The translations under genes and the position numbers were made by a program. Shown in pieces: positions 10,019-22,200 of a DNA stretch of 64,000 nt. The notes below the pieces were generated by a model. The model made no database searches, had not been told where the DNA came from, and was given only the letters and a program-made list of their open reading frames with translations. The stretch is from Rallus limicola. Lineage: Eukaryota > Chordata > Aves > Gruiformes > Rallidae. The stretch is from contig JAKCOZ010000003.1 of the NCBI GenBank assembly GCA_022605955.1, positions 60,326,179 through 60,390,178 on the forward strand, in the 5' to 3' direction. The first letter of the stretch is position 1, and every line of letters starts with the position of its first letter.

Positions 10019-10465
10019 GTAGAGGAGGAGAATCACCACCTCTGTCCTACTTGTCATGCTTCTTCTGATGCAGCCCAGGATACAGCAGACATTCTGGGCT
10101 GCAGGTGTGCAATTCTGGGTTATGCTGAAGTTGTTATCAATCAACACCCCCAAGCCCTTCTCTCGAGAGCTGCTCTCCATCCATCCATCCATCCATCCAT
10201 CCATCCATCCATCCATTCTCCACCCAGCCTGTAGTTGTGCTTGGGATTGCCCCGAACCCTCTGCAGGACCTTGCACTTGTCCTTGCATATTGAACTTCAT
10301 GCATTTTACAGGGGCCCATCTCTCAAGCCTGGCAAGGTCCCTCTGGATAATATCCCTTCCCTCTGGTGTGTCAACTGCATCACACAGCTTGGCATCCCTG
10401 GCAAACTTGCAGAGGGTGCACCTGTTTCCCACTGTCTATGTCTCTGAAAAGTATGTTAAACAGTC
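10019..10465 (-). mobile_element. CR1 ORF2 fragment, minus strand
   Basis: Antisense of the ORF2 reverse-transcriptase C-terminal part: 'gaggagaatcaccacctc', 'ttctgatgcagcccagg', 'caacacccccaagccct', 'cttggcatccctggcaaac'. On the minus strand the frame 9998-10432 encodes CR1-like phrases such as KFARDAKLCDAVDTPEGRD. Here the FADD-type catalytic motif reads FARD, so the enzyme is inactive. A CCAT microsatellite has expanded inside it. Confidence 0.82.
10177..10216. repeat. (CCAT)10 microsatellite within CR1
   Basis: Ten perfect CCAT units. The homologous position in the two larger CR1 copies (about 13031 and 61616) has only CCATCCATT, two units, so the tract grew from a short seed in the element. 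Confidence 0.92.
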
Positions 10466-12345
10466 ACAAGGTGATGTCTTGCTGTAGGGTGACATTTAGG
10501 CTAGAGGTCCTCATACAGATGTGTATGCTGAGGCCAGCAGCACTTCTGCAATGTGGAGTGAGAAGGAGCATGTAAGATGGTAGATCCATACACCTTTGCT
10601 AAAGCACACGGCTCTTCAGATCGAGTTTAAGTCCTCTTTTTGGAACTCACAGCGGATTTGGAGAGGGGACATTCAGCTAGGCTGTGATACAAGTGAATCT
10701 GCTCACCTAGTGAACAACAGTGGATTTGGTGATGTTAGAAATGACAGTGAGAACAGCGTGTTACACCTTCTCTGTTTTCATAATTCCCAAAAGGCTGTTA
10801 GCCTGAAACTGTCTTATTTTAGTGAATCTGACTCTTCCAGAAAGTACTGTGCTGTCTCAAAGAGAAGTTAACTGGAGAATTGTCGTGGCCACATATGGCA
10901 GACACTGAGTTTTTAGGCAGTGGGATTTTTCCCTATTTCTAATGTTTCATAGTTACCTGTCTTAAAACACCTACTATTTCATCATCCATTTTATTTACTG
11001 CTGCAAGATTATTCAGCATTCTCTTGTAACTCAGTGTAGCAGTAATGACTGTTCTATAAATTGTCCTGTCCCATAAGTACCTCAGTGCCTCATAGACAGA
11101 AGTTAAGTTTCCATGGTCTCTCAGTTTTGGGGACATTTCAAGCAATGGAGCTACTGTGAGAATTAATTGTGGTTTTATGTTGTGAAATTGTCTCCTCTGA
11201 CAGGGCTGACCTACGCCAGGGCAGGGTTGACACCAGTGTCAACTGAAGACATGTTTGTAAGTGAGCCCCATGGTTTGTTGGCAGGTAATTGAGTACAGAA
11301 AGGAAATGTTCAGATTGTTTCTGCAGTGCCTTAAATTACCAATATGTATAATAAAATATGTTAGCAAAAGGGAAATTGTAGAGAAAAAAACAACTTTAAA
11401 AATTCCTGAGAAATTAAGGAATCTCAGAGATGGAGTCAGAAGTACTGCATATGCACTCCTGCTCATCAGCTGTGTGTTCAGCAGGACCACAGCCCAGAAG
11501 AGAGGACCTTGCTGCAGAGGAGCTTCAATCCTGAATGACCAGAGCATTCAGGCAGAGAACCACCGACTTGTATGTACCCTATTTCTCAGGTGACGGCGAG
11601 GGGAGTTGTTTTTATTTTCTGATGACTTAGCTCCCTCTGCTGCGTGTGAGCTGAACGCTGAGGCAGGCAGATTTGGATGGGCTTCCAAGGGAAATCAAAG
11701 GCAGGCTCAGAAAAATAACAACAGCCCAATCTTTGAGGAAATCCTGTGTCAAAATGTGCCAGGCTGTTACTCACTCGCTGTATTTCTGCTCTCAGCCTCC
11801 CACCCCACAGCAGTTTCACCATCACTTGCAGTGCTGGGGGTCCCAGGCAGACGGCTGCCAGCGTTTGTGACTCAATTTGTTTATTAAAAGACTGAGAGGT
11901 CCCATTTCTCATGGGAAGATCATAGTTTTCCTCCCAGCTTCATGCAAAGTAAAAGAACATCATAACATTTGCACTATTTATCACTAGGTCAGCTGTTTGC
12001 TCCTAATGGATAATTACACATTAACTTTTTCCTGATTATTTCCTTATTTGCCTTGCTGGCTTTTTGTTTCCCTTTAGTGATTGATTTGCCTTTTCATGAT
12101 CACATTGTACTGCTCTCTGCAGTGGGCTGAAAACAAAATACTCGTGACTGCATACCGGCAGGTATCTTATCCGAGATACCTCCAGGGCATACAAAGTGAG
12201 TAGTTCCATTAGCTTTGCACCTACTATGGATAGATTAGAATAATTAGTATTTTAGGTGAACTCTATTCAGTAAGTTAAGGGGATAAAACATATTGAACAG
12301 ATTTGGGGGGTGGATGGTTTCTGCCAGCTGGAACAACCAAAAAGT
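10466..12345. other. Intergenic, no gene recognised
   Basis: Frames of 102 to 110 codons overlap on both strands near 11239-11912, without domains. I see no repeat I can name. Confidence 0.45.
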
Positions 12346-14440
12346 TCATAGAATCACAGAAACACAAACTGTTTTGGGACGTCAAAGTTCACTAGTCCCA
12401 CTCACCTGCCATGGCCAGGGACATCTTCCACTAGACCATGTTGCCCAAAGCCCCATCCAACCTGGCCTTGAATACTGCCAGGGAGGGGGCAGCCACAGCT
12501 TCTCTGGGCAGCCTGTGCCAAGGCATCACCACCCTCACAGGGCAGAATGTCTTCCTAATACTTAATAGAAGCCTATCTCTTTTATTTTAAAGCCATCACT
12601 CCTTGACCTACCGCTACACTCCCTGATAAACAGCTCCTCTCAAACTTCATGTACTGGAAGACTGCAATAAGGTCACCCCAGAACCTTCTCTTCTATAGGC
12701 CGAACAAACCCAAGTATCATACTGAGCCTGTCTTCATAGCAGAGATGCTCCAGTCTTCTGGACATCTTTATAGTCTCCTCTGACCCACTCCAACAGTCCA
12801 TGCCTTTCTTGTACTGAAGCCCGCAGAACTGAACACAGTACTGCAGGTGGGGTCTCACCAGAGCAGAGCAGAGCAGAGGGGAAGAATCACCTCCCTTGAC
12901 CTGCTGGACTTTCTTCTTTTGATGCAGCCCACTACATAGGTGCCTTACTGAGCTGCAGGTGTGCACTAGTGGGTCATGTTGACTTTTACATTAGTCAACA
13001 CCTCCCAAGTCCTTCTCCTCAGGGCTGCTGTCCATCCATTCTCTGTTCTGGCCTGTAGTTGTGCTGGGGATTGTGCTGACCCACATGCAGGGTCTTGTAC
13101 TTGGCCTTGTACATGCCCACCTCTACAGACTGTCAAGGTCCCTCTGGATGGCATCCCTTCCATGTGGTGTGTTGACTGCACCACATAGTTCAGTGTTGTC
13201 AGCAAAATTCCTGAAGGTGCATTTAATCCCACTGGCCATGCCCCTGACAAAGATGTTGAACAGTGCTGGTCCCAGTACTAACCCCTGAGGAACACCACTC
13301 ATCATGGATCTCTATGTGGACATCAAGACTTTGTCCACAGCACTTTGAGTACCATCAGTCAGTCAGCTCCTTATCAGCCAAGTGGTCCATCTCTCAAATC
13401 CATGTCTCTCCAATGTAGAGACAAGGATGCTGTGTGGGACACCAGATTTGTCAGGCATGATTTGCCCTTGGTGAAGCCATGTTGGCTGTCACCAATCACC
13501 TCTTTATTTTCCATGTGCCTGAGCATAGTTTCCAGGAGGATCTGCTCCATGATGTTGCCAGACACAGGGTGAGACTGACCAGCCTGTAGTTCCCTTGTTC
13601 TTCCTGTTTCTCCTTTCTAAATATGGGGTTATGTTTCCCCATTTCCAGTCAGTGGGAACTTCACTGGACCGCAAGGACTTCTCAAGTATGATGTGTTGTG
13701 TCTTAGCCACTTCAACCACCAATTCTTTCAGGACAAGCAAATGCATCTCATCAGGTCCCATGGACCTTAGGTGTTCCTGAACCTGATCATCTACACTGGG
13801 CAGTTGCTACTACTGCCAGTCTCTGACTTTGCCTTCTGTGAATTGTGCAGTGTGGCTAGAGCTCTTGCCAGTGAAGTTTTAGGCAAAAAAATCACTGAGT
13901 ACCTCAGCCTTCTCCATATCCTGGGTAACCAGGTCACCTGTTTCATTTTAAGAGGGCCCACACTTTCCCTCATACTTTTACCAGTGATGAACCTATATAA
14001 ACTTTTCTTGTCTTTGACATCCCTGGCCAGATTTAATTCTACTAGGTCTTTAGCATTCCTAACCTGATCCCTGGCTGTTAATGCAGTTTCTCTGTATTTC
14101 TCCCAGGCTCCCTGCCCTTGCTTCCACCCTCTGTAGGCTTCCTTTTACTGTTTGAGTTTGCCCAGAAGCTACTTGTTCATCCATGGAGGCCTCTTGGTAT
14201 TTCTGCCTGACTTCCTCTTTGCTGGAATGCATCTCTCCTGGGCTTGGAGGAGTTGACCCTGGAATATCAGCTTGCTGTCTTGGGCCCGCTTCCCTCCAGG
14301 CCTTTGTCCCATGGCACTCAAGCCAGAAGATCCCTGAAGAGCCCAAAGTCTGCTTTCCTGAAGTGCAGGGTGGTGTGTTTGCTGTGTTCCTTCCTCACTA
14401 ATTGGAGGATCTGGAACTCCAGCATTTCGTCATTCAGTCA
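12346..14440 (-). mobile_element. CR1 LINE, about 2.1 kb, minus strand
   Basis: It begins with the antisense tail (ATAGAATCACAGAAACAC), then the standard 3' block ('ctgccatggccagggacatc', 'ccaacctggccttgaa'), followed by ORF2 antisense. The right end is near 14440, where similarity to CR1 stops, so the element is 5'-truncated. It contains three GAGCA units at 12861-12875; the 61-kb copy has four. Sequence similarity to the 60930-62850 copy is high over 12840-13110, so both belong to one subfamily. Confidence 0.9.
12966..13761 (-). pseudogene. CR1 ORF2 reverse transcriptase, broken
   Basis: Minus-strand frames contain recognisable RT pieces split by frameshifts and stops. The order on the minus strand is: 13504-13761 (fingers, 'GPDEMHLLVLKELV'), 13374-13565 ('[19 protein letters not shown]'), and 13123-13305 ('SGVPQGLVLGPALFNIF' then 'FADNTELCGAVNTPHGRDA'). 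In working CR1 RT the catalytic motif is F/YADD. Here the second Asp is Asn, so catalysis would be lost even without the frame breaks. It would have copied its own RNA by target-primed reverse transcription; now it is a fossil. Confidence 0.85.
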
Positions 14441-16404
14441 GCATAAAGTTGTGTGAGTTGCTGGTGAAAAAGCAGCTATCAGCAGAAAAATCTTCAATTC
14501 CTGTTGGGTTTGTGTGCTTAATATATCACAGATCCTTCCGAGTTATATTGTGATAAGATTAAAACTTCAAACCTCCCCTGCCCCAGAACAAGTTCAGCTG
14601 GTCTGAAGTCTGGTGCAGGATGTGTTTGTCAAATAAAGTTGTTAATGACCAGGAGCCAAACCCATCCTATAGGTGCCTAAATAAATTTTTCTCCCCCTTT
14701 TTTAATAGCAGCACCATTTTATAATTAGAGCTTGCACCCACCTGAAAGCCTAAAGCCATCAATGGGAGTCTGTGTGACCTGCGGTGAGTTTGGGATCAGG
14801 CTGTAAATAATTAAGAGAAAAACTTTTGACAGCAGTTATCAACAGCCTTTGCAAAATCTCTGTTCATTTCTTCAAGAGCTGGTATTGAGCAATGCAGAAT
14901 ATTTTGAAATTTCCTCCCCAGGTACAGCTATGTCTTGGTGGGAGAGACAGTAAAAAAGCTGCTTCAAAGCCTGTGTTCAACTTTATTGTGCAAATACCTG
15001 AACTCTTTGCTATTTCCTTCCTATGTTGTGTTTGTCTTGATTGTTTTAACAGTCAAACATTGTTCCAGTCTTTGCATATTTGTTTTTCATTTGAACTCAG
15101 ATTAGATACTGTGACAGGAAGGCTAATATGCTCATTTCAGCCAAGTTTTCATTCCAGAGATGGCTGTTGATTAGCCAAAATATGACCCTGAAAAACCACT
15201 GAGAGATACTTTGAAGCAGGCTCTTGCAAGGGTTGAATTAGGAAAGGGTGTAAGATATTCTACCTACTTTGAGGACGACTTTTTACAGACAGACAGCTTC
15301 TAAACCCAGGGAATGGGGACATGAAGTTTATGATGGAGTCTTCATGCTCTAGTGTTTTATCCTTAGTGTTATCCCAGTAGAATTAGGTTCCTGAGCATTG
15401 TAAGATAAAAGTAACAATAATGGGAATAAGAGTAATTTACAGGTGAATCAGAAGTAGTGAAGGAAAGCTGCTGTTTAGCTACGCTTTGAATGGTGTGGCA
15501 ACGGGGTATTTATTTGATTTAATATGCCAGGCTTCATTCAAGGTTACTAGCACAGTTTATAAATCAGAATGTAGATGCTTGCGAGTGTATTTTAAAATAC
15601 ACCTGACTACTTCACTTTCTACCTCTGCAAAGGTCAAGGCACACATCCATAGTCCAAGGAAGTGTGAGTCAACCTGTAATTGTTTTTAATCTCAGACTTC
15701 AAGGACAGTAGTAATGTGCTGTGCAACTTGAAACATCTGCAGGTGCATTCATTTATTGATCTTTAAGAAGTGTTTTGGTTCTGCTGTCACAGACATTCCC
15801 AAAAAGGATTTAGGAGGGAGTGTAACAGAAAGGTTAATCCCCAGAATGAAGCAGGTTTTGCTGAATTCTGAGCAAAACGCTTTCCTTCCTGGAACTGGAT
15901 TGAATTTTCACCATTGAAAGGATGCATCTGTTCTGCTTTATCCCTGATTAGCAGACCTTCACCTCTGCTAGTGTCCCTAACCCCTGAGTCAGGCAGAAGG
16001 ATCACAGCCCGGCTGTTGGGCATCTCATCAATAAAATGAGATTGATTTATCGGAGTGGGGGTAAAGGCAGGTTTCATGGTGATTAAAGCCTGTGTTAGAG
16101 CAGTTGCTCATAGTAATGACAGTTTGTGTGTTGTAGCCGTAGGGCCGGTGTTACCAATAAAGGATGCAAGCACCCAGGTTTCAGACTGGATGTTCAAGGA
16201 TGGCTTAAAACTGAAGGTGAGCTTTTACTTTAAATATGTGGGGGTTGTGTTCTCTTGTATGTCAGGTCCACAGTGCCTTGCCTCAAAAAAACCTCTCCCC
16301 AAGTCTTGTTTTTTTCTGCTGGGTACACCACAAGTTCCACAGGACTGTTTTGTGTTGAGTGTGGCTGTTGTGTTGAGTGAGAAGTTGGGTTTGCAATCGC
16401 CATC

Positions 16405-16445
16405 TGATTACTTCATTTGATGATTACTTCATTTGATTACTTCAT
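16405..16445. repeat. Three copies of TGATTACTTCATT
   Basis: Units at 16405-16417, 16421-16433 and 16434-16445 (the last lacks one T). A three-base spacer (TGA) separates the first two. This is a local short duplication with no clear role. Confidence 0.8.
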
Positions 16446-19397
16446 GCTTGTAGGCTAATTAGAGAAGGGTCAAAGGATTAGTATGCTTGTGTACATTCAG
16501 GGCTGAAAATGACTGCATACTCTCAGCTCTGCTACTACCAGCTTCGCTCCACTCAGAGCCCAGAGCTGGGTGGAGGTGTAATTAATTGCTAAGCAGTTAC
16601 CTTATCTGAAAAGCCATTGAGTTAGGAGGAAAAGCACTCAGGTAACGTTGTGGGGTGAGGGCATGACACCTTGCTTCAGGGACTTGTGGGATCTTCTTTT
16701 CTCCAGGCAGCAGTAGTGAAAATGAAATAAGCTCAGTTAAGGCAGGTTAAGGTCTTGTTTCTGAATCGTGCCTGGAGCCAAAAGGTGGTGCTGTTACTGC
16801 AAGGAAGAGGAGAATGAAGTAGATTCGATCTCTTCGGTTGTGTTTAGGGTCATCTAGGGAGCAGGAGGAGAGCTAAGCGAAGCGCTCTCCCTGCTTTTTC
16901 CAGGTAAAGCCATGATCGAGGGCTATCTTAACGCATACGACACCTGGTGCTGATGAGTAGAGATCAGGAAAGCAATAAAACTCGACATAAAAATACATGT
17001 CTGGAGGGAGGGGAAGGAAGAAAAGGAAGAAGGAAATCACAAGCTTCCACCTCGTGAGGCAACAGACAGAAAACAAAATTGGGCAGAGGTGGCAGATGAT
17101 GCTGGGCTGGGCTTTGCAGAGCAAACTGCCCGTCATGTGCTCTGCAAGGAGTCAGCCACACAACTGCTGCTTAAGATAAGCATAAATAAGGAAATAGAAG
17201 CATGGAAGATCCTGAAAAGTAAAGGGAAGATCAGTGGTAAAGCGTGGAGATCCTTAGAGTGGAAGTGGGTGGCAGTAAGATATAACTGAAACCCTCCTGA
17301 GACAGTGTCTACCTTAGTGTCTATAAAGGCACATCCCGAGCGGAATATTGACCTAGTCAGGTCTAGACTGGCATGGTAATAATATTTAGGTGCTGTGCAG
17401 GTGGATTAGAGAAGAGCTGGTGGTTCAGCAGGAAAAAATATTTTCTTCTGTATGTGTCACCTCCTTGGGTAGCTCCTTCCCATTGCATCCCTCAGGTTAT
17501 GTGACAGGGAAAATGTCTGCATCCAACATACATTGGTATTGTTTTCCAGCTTAGCAAACACCTGAAGTGAGCTGGATCCTTCCCTTTGCACCTAGAATTG
17601 TCCCCAATAACTGTTGGGACAGTAAGACTTGAACAAGTGAGAGATTTGAAATTCAGCCTTGAACGGGTCCCTCAGGGATGACTTTAGACAACAGTGAAGT
17701 TCAGTGCAGTCTTGACTGTTAGGAAGTTGCTATCTCAAGTCATTGGAGGAAGCATCAAGATAGCCAAGCCCTTCCACTGTTGCTATTTGGCCATGAGATT
17801 GTGCAGTGGCCATCTGAGGCACTGTACATGGCATTCTGCATCCCCCTGCTTTCTGTGCTAGGTTACAGTTTACAGCCCTGGTGTGAAAACCTGTGAAGCA
17901 GTGTCTGAACTGATGATTCTACTCTCTCCCTGCAACTATCAGCCTTACTGAGTGAGTGCAATACAGAATTTGTTAAATGAATTGGAAAAATTTCTCAGGA
18001 ATGAGCTGATCTGTGCAAGACACCATCCACACCTAATTTTTGTGGTTGCTGACTAATAGCAGTAGGTGTAAGTGCCCACTGTGGTGTTCAACACATGCGT
18101 CTGCTTTTGAGCAGAAGTATTATTTATTCTTACACTTTTGCCTGACTCATCCTCCAAGACCTCTTTTCCATCCCAAAGTTAAAGTAAGTCCAGGAAGAGC
18201 AATGGATGATGAAGAAAAAACAGAAGGGGAGAGGGGGGAGAGTTAAAAATGTAGGACCAGGAGCCTGGATGGGCACTCCAACACCCAGGTCTCCCCAGAA
18301 GCACTCTGTCTTAGTTCTGCTGCTCATCTGTGGATTGTGCTGCCCATGTCTCTGTAGCATTCCTGGGCTGTGTCCATCCAGTGCCTGAAGTCTGGACACT
18401 GCTCTGTGTTTGCAACCATTAGACCTCCTAGAAAGCAGCTGCCATGCGAACTTGCGTTTCCTTCAGGAGATAAGAATTGGAGAAGCTCTGTGTTTACTCT
18501 CTACTGGACAATATGCAGCTATGATTAATGCCAACAGGAGTTAATCAGAGGCCTTCATTGGAGTACAGCACCGTAGGTCTGTAATCAAAACCTTTCTAAT
18601 CAGAAACGTCGAAGGGTAAATGTCAGCCTGTCCCTGTGACATAGGCGTGTTGTACCTGAAAAGGAGATAAATGGAAATAAACAACAAACGTGTGGAAGAG
18701 CAGTTACTGTGTTTCTCTCTGGACAGGGAAATTTGCATGTAACTCAGGGTTCTCACTGTGTGGTGATACTCTTGTTTGTACTGGATGTTTCCACTTCTTA
18801 TCATTAATGTCTTAAAGCTTGTTTATTGAACTTGGGGTCAGTTTATTCAGGTTTAATGACTCTTCCACCACATGTTTTCATGTCAAGCGCATGGATGGGG
18901 TGACATTTTTTTGTGCTGTTGCACAGTTCTTTCAGAAGGTTGATCTTGGGTCATTGGTTGAACGAGTATATGAATGATAGGAGTCTCTATTGTATTCTCC
19001 TTTTCTTTTTTTCCTTTTTTTAAACATCTGTTTCTCATTTGTGTTTTATATTCCCTTTTCTGATTGCGTAGAGGGTTATTATTTAGGACAAAAAAGAATG
19101 TGGTTCCTAGAGAATAGTCAGCCTGCATCAGAGTTTGTATCCCATAGAGTAAGGGAGGTGGTCCTGCGGTTTATTCATAGAACTGTGGAATTAAATGACC
19201 CATGTTTTTCCTCCAACCCCCTCCCCCCCTCCTCCGCCTTTGGTGTTGCCATCATCTTTGAGGAAATCATGATAGGGAATTCAATTATAGGACCTATCTG
19301 TGGTAACGCAAAAAGGTTGTGGCTTTAGTAGAAAGCCGATTTGGCTGTACTGTCTTCATTTCTGCTTGTGTAGGAGGCCTTGGTGAATAGAAAAGTG

Positions 19398-19400
<3 letters not shown>

Positions 19401-19429
<29 letters not shown>
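19401..19429. repeat. (TG)n dinucleotide microsatellite
   Basis: Fourteen uninterrupted TG units plus a final T. Such tracts are usually length-polymorphic. Confidence 0.95.
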
Positions 19430-19433
<4 letters not shown>

Positions 19434-19965
19434 GATATTCTCTGGCTGGGGGACACCAGGTTGTAATAATTCTGACATTTCTGACACAGTCTTCTCATGC
19501 TTTCACATGCAGAAGGACTAGCCCCCCAAAAAACCTCTGCACCGAAGGGTTGCAGAGCCTGGGCTGGCAGGTCAGGCTGTGTGCTAAGTGCACATCTGGA
19601 GTGCAGAGGCACTGACCTCTTATTTAACCATCAGCTTACAGATGTGTCTGTTCATGAGTGAAAAAGCAAGCTGTGGAAACAGCCATGTAAGCTGCTTCCT
19701 GTATTTCAGGCCATGGTGACAAATGGTCCGAGCTGTGTGCTGCTCAAAGCCAGGGAGTGTTTCACTGCAAGAAGCTTGTACTTTCTCACCCAGAGAGAGA
19801 CACTTGTAATGTTCTCAGTCACCTGATGGGTACTCTGAATAGCCGTCTGGCTGGCTCTGAGGGATGTGCTCAGAGGCCTGTCAGTGGCCTGTGCAGTGGA
19901 TTTGAAGCATTCCCAGCCACTCATGCCTGTGGCTTATTTTGTTTAACATGCAAAGGGTTGGGGTT

Positions 19966-20031
19966 TTTTTTATTAGTTTTTTCCTTTTTTTCTTCTCCTT
20001 CTTTTATTTTTTAAATTTTTTTTTTTTTAAA
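19966..20031. repeat. T-rich low-complexity tract
   Basis: Mostly T with scattered C and A, ending in a run of twelve or more T followed by six A. Low complexity; it could be the remnant of a retroposed tail, but no adjoining element is recognisable. Confidence 0.75.
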
Positions 20032-21890
20032 AAATGAACCTTTTCTGAACCTGTCTTGGAAAGTTCTTTGGGTGCTCCCTGACCATACCCTGCCCTGTAC
20101 TTTTGCTCACAGTGAGGAAGCTGAACTTCAGAAATGAGTACCATGAGCTGCCAGGGACACAGGGTTCCCACTTCTCTTTTCACAAGGCCTTTCATCACTT
20201 TGTACTTAAAGAAGCATGACTGTATTACTCTGACATTTTTTTTTTTTAAATGAAGAAGTAAACAAAAATGCTGCTGTCTGATTTAAACCTGAAATACCAT
20301 GGAAAGTGCATAGGGAAAAAATAATGAAGAAAACTGTCACTACTGACTTTTTGTGGGGGTTCTTTCTTTCATGCAGTGTAATATTTTCACCCCAGTGCAA
20401 TGGGGCTTCTCTATGAAAATGTGTTAACTGGAGTTGTCCATAGACAGGGGAGGAAAAAAAAAAAAGTTATGTTAAATATCTCTTGCTCTTCAATATCTCT
20501 TCCAAAAGTAGTATCTTAAATCTTTAAGTATACACAGGTGCAAAACAGCTCTTTTGAATAGAATAATCTGGACTCATAAGGCTTTTTCTTAATACTTTGA
20601 AAAGGTTTTCAAAACTCAGTGAGGGGCTTGGAGACTCTGTAGTCTTTCTTTCCTCCTCAGAAACAAACCTGCACAAGTGCTGCAAAGTTATATTCAGTAC
20701 CTGGCTCTGCCATGATATCTTTCTGTGGCACTAGTTAAGTCACTTAATTTTTCTAAGTTATACCTCTATAAAGGGGAGCACTGATAATTGCTTGCCTCAT
20801 CACGTTATAGTGGTGATAAATTACATATATGTAGCTTCAGGAGAGAGATGATTGGATTCCACACTGTCAAAAGCCAGGATTTTTTTGTTGTTGTTGTGGT
20901 GGACTTTGCCATTCCTCCCCAATAGCTTTTTTTTTTTTCCAGTATGTTATTAATTTGTGCTTGCAGATGGAGTTGGAGACTGATTTGCAATCACTGTTGA
21001 GCCCTCTGATGCTGGTTTGATGGTCATTACAAGCAAAAGCAATGACAGTTGTAGAAGTTTTGGAGTGACTCGATACCTCTATAAAAAGGGAGAGCTTGTG
21101 GAGGTGAGGGTGGTTGCCGATAGCATAGTTCCTTAAATGACCTCTACACCCTTAAATTCAGGAGAAGAGAGGCAGTTTTGATTCCGTCACTTGGGCTTTC
21201 ACAGTAGGTTGGGAATGGGTCAAGCTTAGTGCCCAAGATAAAAACAAGCTGAAGGGAGGGAGAGGAGGAAACTGTAATGGATTCATAGTGAGGGATCTTT
21301 CCCATAAGGAGTAGCAGTTCCAGCCTAAGAGTCACTTTTGTTGCAATGTTAAAGATCTACTCAATGGGGTAATCTGCAATAAAAAATCCAGGTTTTGTGC
21401 GTGGGCAAGCCCCATTGACTCAGAAATGTTGCCAAACTTCTCTGCAGCATACAAAGCAGTAATGAAATTCTGCAAAAGGAAGTGTATTTAATGAGTGACA
21501 TCTGCCTCCTTCACTACATCCGCCATCTCCATGGCAGTAATTGCCTCATTTATGTGAATAAAACGTTTGATGCTAATGTCTGATATATCAGTGACATCCT
21601 GCATAGTGCACGTTACAGATTAACATAGTTGATGCTGAAAGCTTTCATAATCACCTAAAGTCAGTAGCCATTCTGCTGTGTGAGTAGGGAACAAATCTGT
21701 TTAAAACAAGAAATCATTGCGAAACCGTTCAGTGCTCTGCATGTGTATGTGTAAAAGCTACTTCAATGAAAAAAAATCAAATTAATGAGAATTAAATTAG
21801 TTCAGTCTTGCTTGCAAGGCAAGAGCACTCTTGTGGCAGCTGTGTGCATTTGGCTGTGTCTCAGGTGTATAGTAGTTTCTCTTTAAATAT

Positions 21891-22200
21891 AGAATCCCAG
21901 ACTGCATTAGGTGGGAGGGGATTTTAGAGGCCATCTAGTCAAACCCCCTGCAGTGAGCAGGGACATCTTCACTAGATAGTGCTGCTCAGAGCTTCATCTA
22001 CCCTAACTTTGAATGCCTACAGAGATTGGGCCTCCACCACCTCTCTGGGCAACCTGTTTCAGTGTCTCAGAAGAACTTCCTAATGTCTAATCTAAACCTG
22101 CCCTGCTCTACTTTAAAACCACTCTCCCTCATCCTATCACTCCATGCCCTTACAGACAGTCCTTCCCCAGCCTTCCTGTAGGTCCCATTCAGGATACTTG
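21891..22200 (-). mobile_element. CR1 LINE 3' fragment, diverged
   Basis: Antisense CR1: AGAATCCCAGACTGC, 'ggccatctagtcaaaccccc', 'cctccaccacctctctgg', 'aacttcctaatgtctaatct'. It is more diverged from the other copies than they are from one another, which suggests an older subfamily. About 310 bp, 5'-truncated. Confidence 0.85.

Larger units (their letters stand above)
14441..21890. other. Intergenic, 7.4 kb, no gene recognised
   Basis: No supported coding sequence; the longest frames are about 120 codons (16055-16420 +) and lack domains. It contains a three-fold local repeat (16405-16445), a TG microsatellite (19401-19429) and a T-rich tract (19966-20031). Low repeat content over 7 kb makes this a reasonable place to look for conserved non-coding elements. 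Confidence 0.45.

Noticed and set aside
10019..10465. Possible CRISPR-like or satellite array suggested by the CCAT repeats
   Set aside because: It is a simple tetranucleotide microsatellite inside a CR1, without spacers.
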